DNA from: Candidatus Nitrosopelagicus sp.
GTDB taxonomy: Archaea; Thermoproteota; Nitrososphaeria; Nitrososphaerales; Nitrosopumilaceae
Length of the DNA: 48,581 bases
Direction of reading: 5' to 3'
Assembly (NCBI GenBank): GCA_028345575.1
Contig: JAOMDR010000009.1
Coordinates: forward strand, 1-48,581
This document shows positions 1-9,864 of this stretch, piece after piece (positions within the stretch are counted from its first letter, which is position 1; each line of letters opens with the position of its first letter). The notes beneath the pieces were generated by a model. It worked only from the letters and a program-made list of their open reading frames with translations. It had not been told where the DNA came from and searched no databases. Made by a program: the position numbers and the translations under genes.

Positions 1-1185
<1,185 letters not shown>

Positions 1186-1239
1186 AACACTGATCCCATC
1201 AAATCCTCATTAAAAAATCTACATATTGTAAATCAACTG

Positions 1240-1246
1240 TTATAAG
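1240..1246 (+). promoter_or_regulatory. TATA-like element of pyrDK
   Basis: TTATAAG centred about 27 bases before the pyrD ATG. In archaea transcription starts about 25 bases downstream of the TATA box, so the transcript would start at or next to the ATG (leaderless). Inference from spacing only. Confidence 0.5.
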
Positions 1247-1269
1247 ACAAATGTGCGAATTCTTTTCAA

Positions 1270-2181
1270 ATGAAATCAAGTCTTTCCACAAATATTGGCT
1301 CTCTTAGACTTGATCAACCAACCGTTCTTGCATCTGGAATTTTAGGTATATCTCTTGACGTTTTCAAACGATTGCATAATGCAGGTGCTGGTGCAGTTGT
1401 CACTAAATCCCTAAGTAAAGAACCATGGGAAGGTTATCCAAACCCAACTATTTTTAGTGTTAAAGGTGGAGGGTGGATTAATGCTGTTGGATTATCAAAT
1501 CCTGGTGCAGAAACTTTTGCTAAAATGATTGAACCAAATGATGATGTTCCAATAATTGTAAGTTTGGTTGGCTCTATTGAAGATGATTTTGAGTACATGA
1601 TGAAAAAATTTGAGAAATGTAATGTTGCTGCTTATGAACTAAATCTTTCATGCCCACATGTCGCTAAAGTTGGTTTAGAAATCGGTGATGATATTGAACT
1701 TGTTTCTAAAATAATTAAACGAGTAAAATCTGTGACAGATGTACCAATTATTGCAAAAGTTGGATTGGGCAAATCTGATTATCTTAAAACTGTTGAAGCT
1801 GCTGTATCCTCTGGAGTTGATGCGATTACTGCAATTAACACAGTTAGAGCAATGGCCATTGATGTTGAAACTCAGATGCCAATTCTTAGTAATAAAATCG
1901 GTGGCTTGTCTGGTACTCCAATCAAACCAATTGCTCTAAGATGTGTTTATGAAATTGCATCTAAGTTTGATATTCCAATTATGGGATGTGGTGGAATTTC
2001 TAGTTGGGAAGATGCAGTCGAATTTATCTTGGCAGGTGCATCTGTAGTACAATTTGGTAGTGTAATGGGTGATCATTGGGTTGAAACATTTAGTGAAATT
2101 AATTCAGGTATTCAAAATTATATGGAAAGAAAAGGTTATGCAACAATAGGTGAAATGGTTGGAAGAGCAAAGAGACAATAA
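1270..2181 (+). CDS. pyrD: dihydroorotate dehydrogenase, class 1B catalytic subunit
   Basis: Oxidizes dihydroorotate to orotate in pyrimidine synthesis, using FMN, in the cytoplasm. The 303-residue product has the usual TIM-barrel length. Visible motifs are TKS (45-47), NAVGLSNPG (71-79), LNLSCPHV with the class 1 catalytic Cys at 128, and the C-terminal phosphate-binding segments GCGGISS and VVQFGS. The Cys base rather than Ser, together with an adjacent pyrK, marks the NAD-linked 1B heterotetramer rather than the quinone-linked class 2 enzyme. It overlaps pyrK by 32 bases, which suggests translational coupling. Confidence 0.95.
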   Translation: MKSSLSTNIGSLRLDQPTVLASGILGISLDVFKRLHNAGAGAVVTKSLSKEPWEGYPNPTIFSVKGGGWINAVGLSNPGAETFAKMIEPNDDVPIIVSLVGSIEDDFEYMMKKFEKCNVAAYELNLSCPHVAKVGLEIGDDIELVSKIIKRVKSVTDVPIIAKVGLGKSDYLKTVEAAVSSGVDAITAINTVRAMAIDVETQMPILSNKIGGLSGTPIKPIALRCVYEIASKFDIPIMGCGGISSWEDAVEFILAGASVVQFGSVMGDHWVETFSEINSGIQNYMERKGYATIGEMVGRAKRQ

Positions 2182-2977
2182 TCATCCACACATTTGTGTT
2201 ATAGAAAAAATTGTAGATGAAACTCCTACAGTTAGAACACTGTACTTCAAGGACTCAATACTTGCCAATGTGTTACCTGGTCAATTTGCAATGATTTGGA
2301 TTCCTGGTGTAAATGAACTTCCGATGAGTGTTATGGTGTCTGATGTAAATGATCAAGCGGCACTAACTGTCAGAAAACGCGGTGAATCTTCTAGTGCATT
2401 ATACAATCTTTCTCCAGGTAAACAAATAGGCGTGAGAGGCCCATACGGAAATTCTTTTGAAATTAAAGATGGAAAAATTTTATTGATTGGAGGTGGAACT
2501 GGATTGGTTCCTTTAATGAGGTTGATAAAATTCTCAAATCCTTCAAATCACATAACTGTCTTAATGGGGTCACAGACAAAAAATGAAGTATTTTTTGAAG
2601 AAACTGCAAAAAAATTATTACAAAATAATTCTCATGAAATTATTCCTGTTACAGAAGATGGCAGTTATGGTGAAAAAGGCTATGTCACTGACGTCTTGGA
2701 AACTCTCTTAGAAAAAAATTCTTATGATGCAATATACACATGCGGCCCTGAATTGATGATGTACAAAACTGTTCAAATGGCTCAAAAAAATGGAATATTT
2801 GTCCAAGCAAGTTTAGAACGAATGATGAAATGTGGTGTTGGAATATGTGGAAGTTGTTGTGTTAATGATGATCTTGCATGTCGTGATGGAACTGTTTTTG
2901 ATGGTGACCATTTATCTACCAAATCTGAGTTTGGTCACTCTCACAGAACAAAATCCGGTATTTTAGAAGAAATATAA
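2150..2977 (+). CDS. pyrK: dihydroorotate dehydrogenase electron transfer subunit
   Basis: FAD and [2Fe-2S] subunit that passes electrons from PyrD to NAD+. Visible features are a ferredoxin-reductase-like N-terminal barrel, the nucleotide-binding GGGTGLVPLMRL, and a C-terminal cluster motif CGVGICGSCC followed by a further Cys in DLACRDG, the four-Cys pattern of PyrK. The start used is GTG at 2150, inside the pyrD 3' end. No ATG is available in frame near it, and a TTG three codons later (2159) is the alternative. At 275 residues it is slightly longer than many PyrK proteins. Confidence 0.92.
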   Translation: MKWLEEQRDNNHPHICVIEKIVDETPTVRTLYFKDSILANVLPGQFAMIWIPGVNELPMSVMVSDVNDQAALTVRKRGESSSALYNLSPGKQIGVRGPYGNSFEIKDGKILLIGGGTGLVPLMRLIKFSNPSNHITVLMGSQTKNEVFFEETAKKLLQNNSHEIIPVTEDGSYGEKGYVTDVLETLLEKNSYDAIYTCGPELMMYKTVQMAQKNGIFVQASLERMMKCGVGICGSCCVNDDLACRDGTVFDGDHLSTKSEFGHSHRTKSGILEEI

Positions 2978-3034
2978 CAATAGAACCCAAGCAAGGTTTA
3001 AAATAAATGATTTTTCAAGCCGAGTAGGTAAAAA

Positions 3035-4771
3035 ATGGCAACTCCAAAGATTGTTTTAACCGCTGATAGAACTTTGATGTCTCCTTATAGGGGAATTTCT
3101 CTTGCAACCTTCTTTGGGTGTGCTCCTGCAATTGATCCTAATCGTGATAAAAACAGTTTTTGGTATAAGATATTAAAAAATCAAGTTACTCCAAAAGTAC
3201 TATTTGATTTTATTTGTAATTGGTCACCTGACATTAATGGTGTAGCCAAATATGCTCCATATGGATTACGAAAAGTTGAGGCTGGATTGCTACGTGATGG
3301 ATATGCACGAAAAGATGTAGTAATTGCACATCCAAATCATATTGAAAAATTCATTGGTCCTGAAACAGAAGTTGTTGGAACCTATGAAATGGATCCTCTC
3401 GGAATGGGTCCTGTAACAATGACCTTTACTTTTGGAAGAAAACAAACATCTTATGATGAATTTTACAATGCGGAATTACATCATAGAATTAATGCAGCAA
3501 AGAAAAAGAATGGCAGTCATGCTAAAGTAATTGCTGGTGCATCTGGTACCTGGCAATACAATTATGCTCCAGAAAAAATTGAAGAATATGGACTTTATGC
3601 AATTTTAGAAGGTGAATTGGGAGGAATAGCTCCTGAAATAGATGGACATGCTGGTAGATTTTTCGATTATCTAATAGATGGACAATTTGAAAATATGGAT
3701 CCTTTCAGAAAAAGAAAAGATTTCAAAGTTGATATTAAAGAATACAAACGTGGTGATAACACGTATCATGGAAGATTTGTTAATTTCTGGGATAGACCTG
3801 AATTAGATGATATTCCTGAAATTGTAGAGCCAAGTATGCATGGAATGGTTGAGGTAATGCGTGGTTGTGGTCGTGGATGTAAATTTTGTGATGTAACACT
3901 TCGTTCTTTGAGATATTATTCTCCTGAAAAAGTGAAAAAAGAGATTGAAGTAAATATTAAGAAAGGTGGAATGGATAGAGCCTGGATTCACAGTGATGAT
4001 ATTTTTGTTTATGGAATGGATATACGAACAGCCAAAAACATGGAACCAAATCGAGATGCATTAGAAGATTTGTTTAAAGCAATAATGTCTACTGGTGTAA
4101 AACATACCAACCCAACTCATGGAACACTTTCAGGTGCAATTGCAGATGAATATCTTCTACCAAGCCTCTCAAAAATTACAAATGCAGGTCCTGACAATTT
4201 AACAGGTATTCAATGTGGATTTGAAACTGGTAGTACAAGATTAATTGAAAAATATGCTGATAGAAAACTTGCACCATACAGTCCAGATGAATGGCACTGG
4301 GTTGTGAAAGAAGGTGTAAAAACTCTTAATGAGAATTATTGGATTCCTGCATTTACTTTGATTATGGGTCTAGACAATGATGAACAACCAGAAGATGGAT
4401 GGGAGACAATTCGATTAATCAGTGAATTAGAAAGAGAACAACCAGAAGCGATGTTTACTGCTACTCCTTTGACATTTGTTCCTATAGGATTACTTGAAAA
4501 ATCTGAATTTTATGATATGGGTCAAGATGGTGACCCAACTCAATTAGGTGTTATGTACAAAACTTGGCAACATAACTTCAAGTATGGAATTCAAAAATTC
4601 ATGACTAGAACTGGAAAACACGGTGCAGCAGGAAAACTCAAGGCTACTGCATTTAATGGGCTTGCACGTTCCTTAGGTGGCGTTCCATTAGGCGCTATGG
4701 AACGATATGCTAGACGAAAAGGTCCGGAACATGAGCGTGTTATAGAGAAAATTAAAGCCGAATACTGGTAA
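3035..4771 (+). CDS. radical SAM protein with N-terminal B12-binding-like region
   Basis: A 578-residue radical SAM enzyme. The cluster-binding motif C278-GRG-C282-KF-C285 is intact and sits mid-protein, after an N-terminal segment of about 250 residues that resembles the cobalamin-binding-like domain of B12-type radical SAM proteins. The segment GIQCGFETGSTRLIEKY is a typical radical SAM barrel strand. It is a single gene with its own AT-rich upstream region, followed 39 bases later by rps30e. Substrate is not deducible from the sequence. Relatives are widespread in archaea as uncharacterised proteins. The family call is firm; the reaction is unknown. Confidence 0.85.
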   Translation: MATPKIVLTADRTLMSPYRGISLATFFGCAPAIDPNRDKNSFWYKILKNQVTPKVLFDFICNWSPDINGVAKYAPYGLRKVEAGLLRDGYARKDVVIAHPNHIEKFIGPETEVVGTYEMDPLGMGPVTMTFTFGRKQTSYDEFYNAELHHRINAAKKKNGSHAKVIAGASGTWQYNYAPEKIEEYGLYAILEGELGGIAPEIDGHAGRFFDYLIDGQFENMDPFRKRKDFKVDIKEYKRGDNTYHGRFVNFWDRPELDDIPEIVEPSMHGMVEVMRGCGRGCKFCDVTLRSLRYYSPEKVKKEIEVNIKKGGMDRAWIHSDDIFVYGMDIRTAKNMEPNRDALEDLFKAIMSTGVKHTNPTHGTLSGAIADEYLLPSLSKITNAGPDNLTGIQCGFETGSTRLIEKYADRKLAPYSPDEWHWVVKEGVKTLNENYWIPAFTLIMGLDNDEQPEDGWETIRLISELEREQPEAMFTATPLTFVPIGLLEKSEFYDMGQDGDPTQLGVMYKTWQHNFKYGIQKFMTRTGKHGAAGKLKATAFNGLARSLGGVPLGAMERYARRKGPEHERVIEKIKAEYW

Positions 4772-4810
4772 TTCCCAAATACATAAATTCCTAAATTTTA
4801 GCGTAATTGT

Positions 4811-5014
4811 ATGGCAACACACGGTTCACTTACAAAAGCAGGCAAAGTAAGAGGTCAAACTCCTAAGGTAGAAGGAAGAAAGATCGTTGGAACAAACTCA
4901 AAATTACGTAACAAAAGTAATTACAATAAACGATTTGTTCTAGTAGAAAAAGGTCTAGTCGGAAAAATGCCAGGTCAAAACAAAGCAAGTGCACAAAGAA
5001 GAAGACGTCGTTAG
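4811..5014 (+). CDS. rps30e: 30S ribosomal protein S30e
   Basis: Small-subunit ribosomal protein found in archaea and eukaryotes (fused to a ubiquitin-like protein in the latter), absent from bacteria. The 67-residue product reads MATHGSLTKAGKVRGQTPKV, then a basic body containing NKRFV, and ends in a run of five arginines. HGSL..AGKVRGQTPKV is diagnostic of the family. ATG 4811 is the only sensible start. It appears to be a single-gene unit between the radical SAM gene and radA. Confidence 0.95.
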   Translation: MATHGSLTKAGKVRGQTPKVEGRKIVGTNSKLRNKSNYNKRFVLVEKGLVGKMPGQNKASAQRRRRR

Positions 5015-5060
5015 GCTTCACTTTATTGATTTTAAATTTAAACTTTCTAAAACAAAATGG

Positions 5061-5068
5061 TTATAAAG
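5061..5068 (+). promoter_or_regulatory. TATA-like element of radA
   Basis: TTATAAAG centred about 27 bases before the radA ATG, which predicts a leaderless radA mRNA. A palindrome (5073-5083) lies between this box and the start codon. Confidence 0.55.
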
Positions 5069-5072
5069 TACT

Positions 5073-5083
5073 GGTACCGTACC
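5073..5083. promoter_or_regulatory. GGTAC-C-GTACC palindrome in the radA promoter
   Basis: A perfect 5-bp inverted repeat with a one-base centre, between the TATA-like box and the start codon of radA. Its position suits a repressor site that blocks polymerase, but no regulator is identified. Confidence 0.35.
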
Positions 5084-5090
5084 TTACAGT

Positions 5091-6224
5091 ATGACTGAAG
5101 AAATAACTTTAGAAAGTCTGGCCGGTGTTGGTCCAGTAACAACTAGAAAGCTCAATGATGCTGGAATTCATAATATTATGGATCTAGTAGTCAGAGGTCC
5201 TGTAGAAATAGCCGAACTAACAAGTATGGATATTGAAACTGCAGGAAAACTTGTTGAAAAAGCAAGAGAAGGTCTAGTTGAAGGTGGACTAATTCAAAAA
5301 GATTTTGTTAGTGCAAACGAGTTATACAAAAAGAGACAGTCCATTGGTAAAATTACCACTGCAACTGAAGCTTTAGATACACTATTTGCTGGTGGAGTAG
5401 AAACTCAAGCATTAACTGAAGTCTATGGAGAATTTGGATGTGGTAAAACACAATTTTGTCACACAATGTGTGTACAAGTCCAAAAACAAAAACAAGAAGG
5501 TGGTCTTGAAGGTGGTGTATTGTACATCGATAGTGAAAATACTTTCAGACCTGAAAGAATAGTTTCAATTGCACAAGCAAATGGAATGGATCCTGAAAAA
5601 GTACTTGACAACATTATTGTTGCAAGAGCCTATAACAGCTCTCATCAAATTCTCATTCTTGAAGAAGCCAGTACTTTGATAAAAGAACATAATATCAAAT
5701 TAGTTGTAGCAGATTCTGCAGTTGGTCTATTTAGATCTGAATACCTTGGAAGAGGTACTCTAGCAACACGTCAACAAAAACTAAACAAATTTGTCCATTT
5801 GTTAGTTAGATTGGCTGAAACATACAATGTTGCTGCACTTGCAACAAACCAGGTAATGCATTCTCCTGACCAATTCTTTGGTGATCCAACAAGACCTGTT
5901 GGAGGTAATGTGGTTGCACATACAAGCACATACCGAATTTACTTTAAGAAATCCGGTAAAAAGAGAATTGCAAGAATGGTTGATAGTCCACACCACCCAG
6001 AAATGGATGTAGTCTTTGCATTAGGTGAAGCAGGTGTAATTGATCCAGAAGATGCAACAACAAAGAAAAAGAAGACCACAAAAAAGTCAGAACCTAAAGA
6101 AGAAGTTACTGAAACTCCTGATATTAGCGTAGAACCAATAGATTCTGAGCCTAAAGAAGAAGTTACTGAAACTCCTGATATTAGCGTAGAACCAATAGAT
6201 TCTGAATCAACTGATTTGAAATAG
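5091..6224 (+). CDS. radA: DNA repair and recombination protein RadA
   Basis: Archaeal Rad51/RecA-family recombinase that forms ATP-dependent filaments on single-stranded DNA and drives strand exchange. It has an N-terminal helix-hairpin-helix domain (about 1-65, ESLAGVGPVTTRKL), Walker A GEFGCGKT (113-120), Walker B-like LVVADSAVGLF, and the DNA-binding loop region containing NQVMHSPDQFFGDPTRP. The core ends near residue 325, after which an acidic and lysine-rich tail holds two tandem copies of a 19-residue unit (333-351 and 352-370). At 377 residues it is longer than a typical archaeal RadA because of this tail. It probably has a leaderless promoter. Confidence 0.97.
   Translation: MTEEITLESLAGVGPVTTRKLNDAGIHNIMDLVVRGPVEIAELTSMDIETAGKLVEKAREGLVEGGLIQKDFVSANELYKKRQSIGKITTATEALDTLFAGGVETQALTEVYGEFGCGKTQFCHTMCVQVQKQKQEGGLEGGVLYIDSENTFRPERIVSIAQANGMDPEKVLDNIIVARAYNSSHQILILEEASTLIKEHNIKLVVADSAVGLFRSEYLGRGTLATRQQKLNKFVHLLVRLAETYNVAALATNQVMHSPDQFFGDPTRPVGGNVVAHTSTYRIYFKKSGKKRIARMVDSPHHPEMDVVFALGEAGVIDPEDATTKKKKTTKKSEPKEEVTETPDISVEPIDSEPKEEVTETPDISVEPIDSESTDLK
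6087..6200 (+). repeat. two tandem 57-bp repeats in the 3' end of radA
   Basis: The units at 6087-6143 and 6144-6200 differ at two bases, both in the first six positions; the remaining 51 bases are identical. Each encodes SEPKEEVTETPDISVEPID. The duplication is in frame and extends the acidic C-terminal tail of RadA. Confidence 0.95.
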
Positions 6225-6317
6225 TCTCAATCCTTCCTCTTTTCATTTTATATCTCAAATTTCCTGCCAAATCCCATACTAGTCTTAAAATAAGGGAAAG
6301 CGAGTATTTTTTTTAAT

Positions 6318-6617
6318 ATGGCAACTAAAAAGACATCTGGTCGTTCTCATGGATTTAAACACAAATCTAGATCTGTAATGACAAAGAAAGGTCCTCGTGG
6401 AGTATCTTTCATGTTGAGAGAGTATAATGTTGGTGACAGAGCTCTAGTTCAAATCGATCCAGCACAACACAAAGGATTACCTCATAGACGTTATCACGGA
6501 AAAGTTGGACTTGTCACTGAAGTTGGTAGACGACATGTAGTTTTAGATGTAAAATTAGGTGAAAAATCAAAAACTTTAATCACTAGATTAGACCATATCA
6601 AACCATTCGGTGTATAA
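6318..6617 (+). CDS. rpl21e: 50S ribosomal protein L21e
   Basis: Archaeal/eukaryotic large-subunit protein of 99 residues. Family features are the N-terminal SHGFKHKSRSVMTKK, YNVGDRALVQIDPA, PHRRYHGKVGLV and the terminal TRLDHIKP. It opens a conserved archaeal run (rpl21e, rpoF, DUF655, ksgA, prmC-like) in which all genes face the same way with short gaps or overlaps. ATG 6318 follows an AT-rich leader. Confidence 0.96.
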   Translation: MATKKTSGRSHGFKHKSRSVMTKKGPRGVSFMLREYNVGDRALVQIDPAQHKGLPHRRYHGKVGLVTEVGRRHVVLDVKLGEKSKTLITRLDHIKPFGV

Positions 6618-6618
6618 T

Positions 6619-6945
6619 ATGGAAGAGGTAAAAAAGAAAGTAGCAGTTTCATTATCTGAAGTAAAAGAACTATTGAAAAATCAAGATCCTGAAAACATGG
6701 ATCAAATTCAAAGATGGACCTTTGATTATGTTTCCAAAGTTTCAACCTTAGAGGCTGACTCCGCAAAAAAAATGAAACAGCAATTAGTAAAAGATTGTAA
6801 CATTACAGAAGAAGAAGCTGTTGAATTAATCAATATCTGTCCAAATACAATGTCTGAATTACGTTCATTTACTTTTGGATGGAAGAAACTAATTCTCACT
6901 GAAACTTTAGAAAAAATTCTCAAAATTATCAAGGATAATAGCTAA
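6619..6945 (+). CDS. rpoF: DNA-directed RNA polymerase subunit F (Rpb4-like)
   Basis: Rpb4-type subunit that pairs with subunit E (Rpb7) to form the polymerase stalk, aiding promoter opening and RNA binding. From ATG 6619 the product is 108 residues (MEEVKKKVAVSLSEVKELL), all helical, with TEEEAVELINICPNTMSELR typical of archaeal RpoF. A GTG three codons upstream (6610), overlapping the rpl21e stop, is possible, but the ATG just after that stop is preferred. Position after rpl21e and before DUF655 supports the call. Confidence 0.9.
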   Translation: MEEVKKKVAVSLSEVKELLKNQDPENMDQIQRWTFDYVSKVSTLEADSAKKMKQQLVKDCNITEEEAVELINICPNTMSELRSFTFGWKKLILTETLEKILKIIKDNS

Positions 6946-6968
6946 ACACTTAGGTGATTTTTTTGGAA

Positions 6969-7529
6969 ATGGGAACACCCCAATCACGAAAATATGAAGA
7001 ATATGCATACGTTCTAGATTTTACATCTCGTGGTAGATCGAAAACTGTACGTGGGCGGGACGGAACTATTGTAACTGCATTAGGTGAAGAGCGTTTAACA
7101 TTACTTGAAATTCTTGGATTGGATGAATCTGACTTTGAAATTGGAGAAAAAATTTACATCGGGAAAGAAGGAAGAACTAAAGTTCAATCAGTGTTGGGAA
7201 AATTAGATTATGAACAAATTACTGACTCTGCTCAAACTGAATTAAATAATGTTGTATCCACAATTGTTACAAATAATGAAACAAGATTTGTAAATTATAT
7301 TAATAATGCACAACCGTTAACACCTAGAAAACATTCACTTGAATTAATTCCTGGAATTGGTAAAACATATCTCAAAGTAATAATTAATGAAATTAATAAA
7401 AAGAAATTTGATAACTATGATGATATCGAATCTCGTGCGGGAATAAAAGACCCTGTAAATCATTTATCTCAAAGAATTATTGAAGAAATATCTGGAGAAA
7501 CTCAGTTTAGACTATTTGTCAAAAAATGA
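6969..7529 (+). CDS. DUF655 family RNA/DNA-binding protein
   Basis: Conserved archaeal protein of unknown function (COG1491-like), encoded between rpoF and ksgA in many archaea. The start chosen is ATG 6969 (MGTPQSRKYEEYAYVLDF), giving 186 residues. GTG 6954 would add five. It has an N-terminal OB-like basic region (TSRGRSKTVRGRDGTIVTAL) and a C-terminal helix-hairpin-helix segment (ELIPGIGKTYLKVIINE), which suggests nucleic-acid binding. The stop overlaps the ksgA start by four bases (ATGA). A role in rRNA or translation is inferred from context only. Confidence 0.85.
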   Translation: MGTPQSRKYEEYAYVLDFTSRGRSKTVRGRDGTIVTALGEERLTLLEILGLDESDFEIGEKIYIGKEGRTKVQSVLGKLDYEQITDSAQTELNNVVSTIVTNNETRFVNYINNAQPLTPRKHSLELIPGIGKTYLKVIINEINKKKFDNYDDIESRAGIKDPVNHLSQRIIEEISGETQFRLFVKK

Positions 7530-8230
7530 GTATTAGAAAAAAATTAGGGCAGAATTTTCTTAATTCAAAATCAATTGCAAAATTCATTGTTGATTCAGCA
7601 AAAATATCAAAAAATGATGTTGTTTATGAAATTGGAATTGGTAAGGGAATTCTTACTCCATTTCTTTGTGAAAAATCAAAAAATGTGATTTCTGTTGAAA
7701 AAGATCATCAACTGTATGAGCAGACTCTCATGAAATTTTCTAAAATCGAAAACCTCAAAATTATACATGGTGACGGTTTCAAACAAAAAGAAACATTTGA
7801 TATTTTTGTCTCAAATTTACCGTATTCGGAAAGTAAAAAAGCAATTCAATGGATGTTGATGAATAAATTCACACATGGAATAGTGATGGTTCAATATGAT
7901 TTTGCAAAAAAATTATTGGCTGAAAAACATGAACGTAAAGCAGTATCTGTCTTAGCGCAATCAGGATTTGAGATGAAAATTTTAAAAAAAATCGGCAAAG
8001 AGAATTTCACTCCAAATCCTAAAATTGACTCTGCTATAATGTCATTTTTAAGAAAAGATACATTTTCAAAAGAATTAATTCAATCAGTAAATCTAATGTT
8101 CTCATTTAGAAGGAAAAAACTTCAAAATATAGGAAAAAAATTAGGAATAGAAGTAGAGTCTAATCAGAGATTAGAAGAGATGGACAATAATGAAATTATC
8201 AAATTTGCAAAAAAAATTAGAAAAATCTGA
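7526..8230 (+). CDS. ksgA: 16S rRNA adenine dimethyltransferase KsgA/Dim1
   Basis: Transfers methyl groups from SAM to two adjacent adenines near the 3' end of 16S rRNA during small-subunit maturation. Visible features are KKLGQNFLNS at the N-terminus, SAM motif I VVYEIGIGKGILT (about 36-48), an acidic VEKD, and catalytic motif IV as NLPYS. At 234 residues it is shorter than the usual 260-280, with a reduced C-terminal domain. It overlaps DUF655 by four bases and the next methyltransferase by 41 bases. Confidence 0.93.
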   Translation: MSIRKKLGQNFLNSKSIAKFIVDSAKISKNDVVYEIGIGKGILTPFLCEKSKNVISVEKDHQLYEQTLMKFSKIENLKIIHGDGFKQKETFDIFVSNLPYSESKKAIQWMLMNKFTHGIVMVQYDFAKKLLAEKHERKAVSVLAQSGFEMKILKKIGKENFTPNPKIDSAIMSFLRKDTFSKELIQSVNLMFSFRRKKLQNIGKKLGIEVESNQRLEEMDNNEIIKFAKKIRKI

Positions 8231-8747
8231 ACAATATTTGCCTGCTGAAGACACCTTTTTTCTTGCAGATCAATTAACAGGTCTAAGTGGAAATTCTGCA
8301 TTAGATATTGGATGTGGCTCTGGATACTTGACCAATGTTTTAAAATCTACTTTTAATTTTGTGGTTGGTACTGATATTAGTTTCAACACTCTTCTTGAAC
8401 AAAATTATAAAACTCAAAATGTAATATGCTGTAACTCAGCTGATGCATTAAATCAAAAATTTGATTTAATAATTTGTAATCTTCCGTATCTTGCAACTGA
8501 TGAAATCATTGATGTTGCAACTGATGGTGGCAAAGATGGATTGGAAATACCTATAGAAATCATAAATTCTGCTTTACCACACTTGTCTCAAAAAGGAAAA
8601 TTTCTCTTTGTAACATCATCTTTATCTGATTATATGGGGTTGATAGACTTTGTAAAATCTAAAAATTTTGAGGCCAAAATTATAGATAAAAAAAAATTAT
8701 TCTATGAAGAACTCATAATTGTACAAGTAAATCACTCACTTTCGTAA
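8190..8747 (+). CDS. HemK/PrmC-like (Mtq2-type) protein methyltransferase
   Basis: SAM-dependent methyltransferase of 185 residues, of the compact archaeal/eukaryotic HemK2/Mtq2 type that methylates Gln in the GGQ motif of release factor aRF1. It has SEQYLPAEDTFFLAD (family hallmark), motif I LDIGCGSGYL, and NLPY in place of the usual NPPY, followed by GGKDGLE. The NLPY variant is worth noting but conserves the Asn and the PY pair. Last gene of the rpl21e run; its 3' end overlaps the convergent isocitrate dehydrogenase gene by 12 bases. An RNA or other protein target cannot be excluded. Confidence 0.82.
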   Translation: MKLSNLQKKLEKSEQYLPAEDTFFLADQLTGLSGNSALDIGCGSGYLTNVLKSTFNFVVGTDISFNTLLEQNYKTQNVICCNSADALNQKFDLIICNLPYLATDEIIDVATDGGKDGLEIPIEIINSALPHLSQKGKFLFVTSSLSDYMGLIDFVKSKNFEAKIIDKKKLFYEELIIVQVNHSLS

Positions 8748-9770
8748 GTTTGATTTTGCAATATTTGTAATCTGTTCTGACATCTGTGTAGTTGTGGCGT
8801 CTCCTCCAATATCAAATGTAACATATTTTCCTTCATTGATTATCTGTTCAGTTGCATCAAATATTGCATCTCTGATGTCCCTTTCTCCTAAATAATCTGC
8901 CATCCATGCACCTGCAAGTACTGTAGCGGTAGGATTGACTTTATTCTGACCTTTGAATGATGGTGCACTTCCATGTGCTGCTTCAAACATTGCATAATCT
9001 TTTCCCATATTAGATGAATAAATCAATCCAATTGAACCTACAATTCCTGAAGCAAGCTCCGAAATTATATCCATGAATAAATTTGTGCTTACTAATACTG
9101 AGTTGTTAAACTGTTCTGGATTGATAACTAACTGTTGTGCCATATTATCAATGTAAATTTCTTGTAATTCCATATTTGGATATTTTTTTAATGAATTCTG
9201 TACTTCTTCAAAGAATAAACCATCCGTTTTTTTCAAAATATTACGTTTTGTTATTGCTACAACTTTGTTTAACTCATATTTTTTTGCCCAATCAAGAGCT
9301 GAATCCATAAATCTTGCACAACCTTTTCTTGAAATCTTTCTAATTGCAATTGCTGTATCATCATTTAGTTGTGTTTCAACTCCTGTGTACAATCCTTCTG
9401 TTGCTTCTCTAAAACAAACAAAATTCACATCTCTATTTGGTGTAAGTCTTTTGAAAGTTTTAACTGGTCTGATATTTGAAAACAATTCAAATTTTTGTCT
9501 TAAAGTCACTGCAACACTTCTTGGAGCTCCTGGTACTGGTATGGTTGTGGTTGGTCCTTTGAAACATGCATCAACTTCTTCCAATGTTTGCATAGTTGAA
9601 TCAGGAATGTATGATTCATCTTTTCTACCATTATTTTCCCATTGTTCAGATCCTGCATCACAAAATACCATTTCTGACTGTAAATTACATTCTTTTAGAA
9701 TTCCAGTCATTGCATCCACAATTTCTGGTCCAATTCCATCGCCCTTCATTATTGCAACTTTTTTTGTCAT
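8736..9770 (-). CDS. isocitrate/isopropylmalate dehydrogenase family protein (probable isocitrate dehydrogenase)
   Basis: Beta-decarboxylating dehydrogenase of 344 residues, the size of NAD-type archaeal isocitrate, homoisocitrate and isopropylmalate dehydrogenases. Motifs: GDGIGPEI (10-17), the substrate-binding stretch LRQKFELFSNIRPVK, REATEGLYTG, a Lys-bearing AITKRNILK, and the cofactor region FEAAHGSAP with KVNPTATVLAG. REATEGLYTG is closer to isocitrate or homoisocitrate than to isopropylmalate enzymes. A homoisocitrate role in lysine synthesis (cluster at 28-37 kb) is an alternative the sequence alone cannot settle. Divergent from the gene at 9865. Confidence 0.85.
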   Translation of the reverse strand: MTKKVAIMKGDGIGPEIVDAMTGILKECNLQSEMVFCDAGSEQWENNGRKDESYIPDSTMQTLEEVDACFKGPTTTIPVPGAPRSVAVTLRQKFELFSNIRPVKTFKRLTPNRDVNFVCFREATEGLYTGVETQLNDDTAIAIRKISRKGCARFMDSALDWAKKYELNKVVAITKRNILKKTDGLFFEEVQNSLKKYPNMELQEIYIDNMAQQLVINPEQFNNSVLVSTNLFMDIISELASGIVGSIGLIYSSNMGKDYAMFEAAHGSAPSFKGQNKVNPTATVLAGAWMADYLGERDIRDAIFDATEQIINEGKYVTFDIGGDATTTQMSEQITNIAKSNLRK

Positions 9771-9823
9771 ATGAAAATCATAATTTTCAATTATTTAATC
9801 CATTAGAGTCAATGACGTTCATA

Positions 9824-9831
9824 TCACGTGA
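9824..9831. promoter_or_regulatory. TCACGTGA palindrome in a divergent promoter region
   Basis: An 8-bp perfect palindrome within a longer imperfect repeat (TTCATATCACGTGAATGAA), between the isocitrate dehydrogenase family gene (-) and the gene at 9865 (+). It could be an operator shared by both. No regulator known. Confidence 0.25.
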
Positions 9832-9864
9832 ATGAAATAAAAATGCATAAAATAATATCCCTAT

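Noticed and set aside
9265-9774. 169-codon plus-strand frame within the isocitrate dehydrogenase family gene
   Set aside because: The minus-strand product has complete family motifs; the plus-strand frame is low-complexity and hydrophobic by chance.
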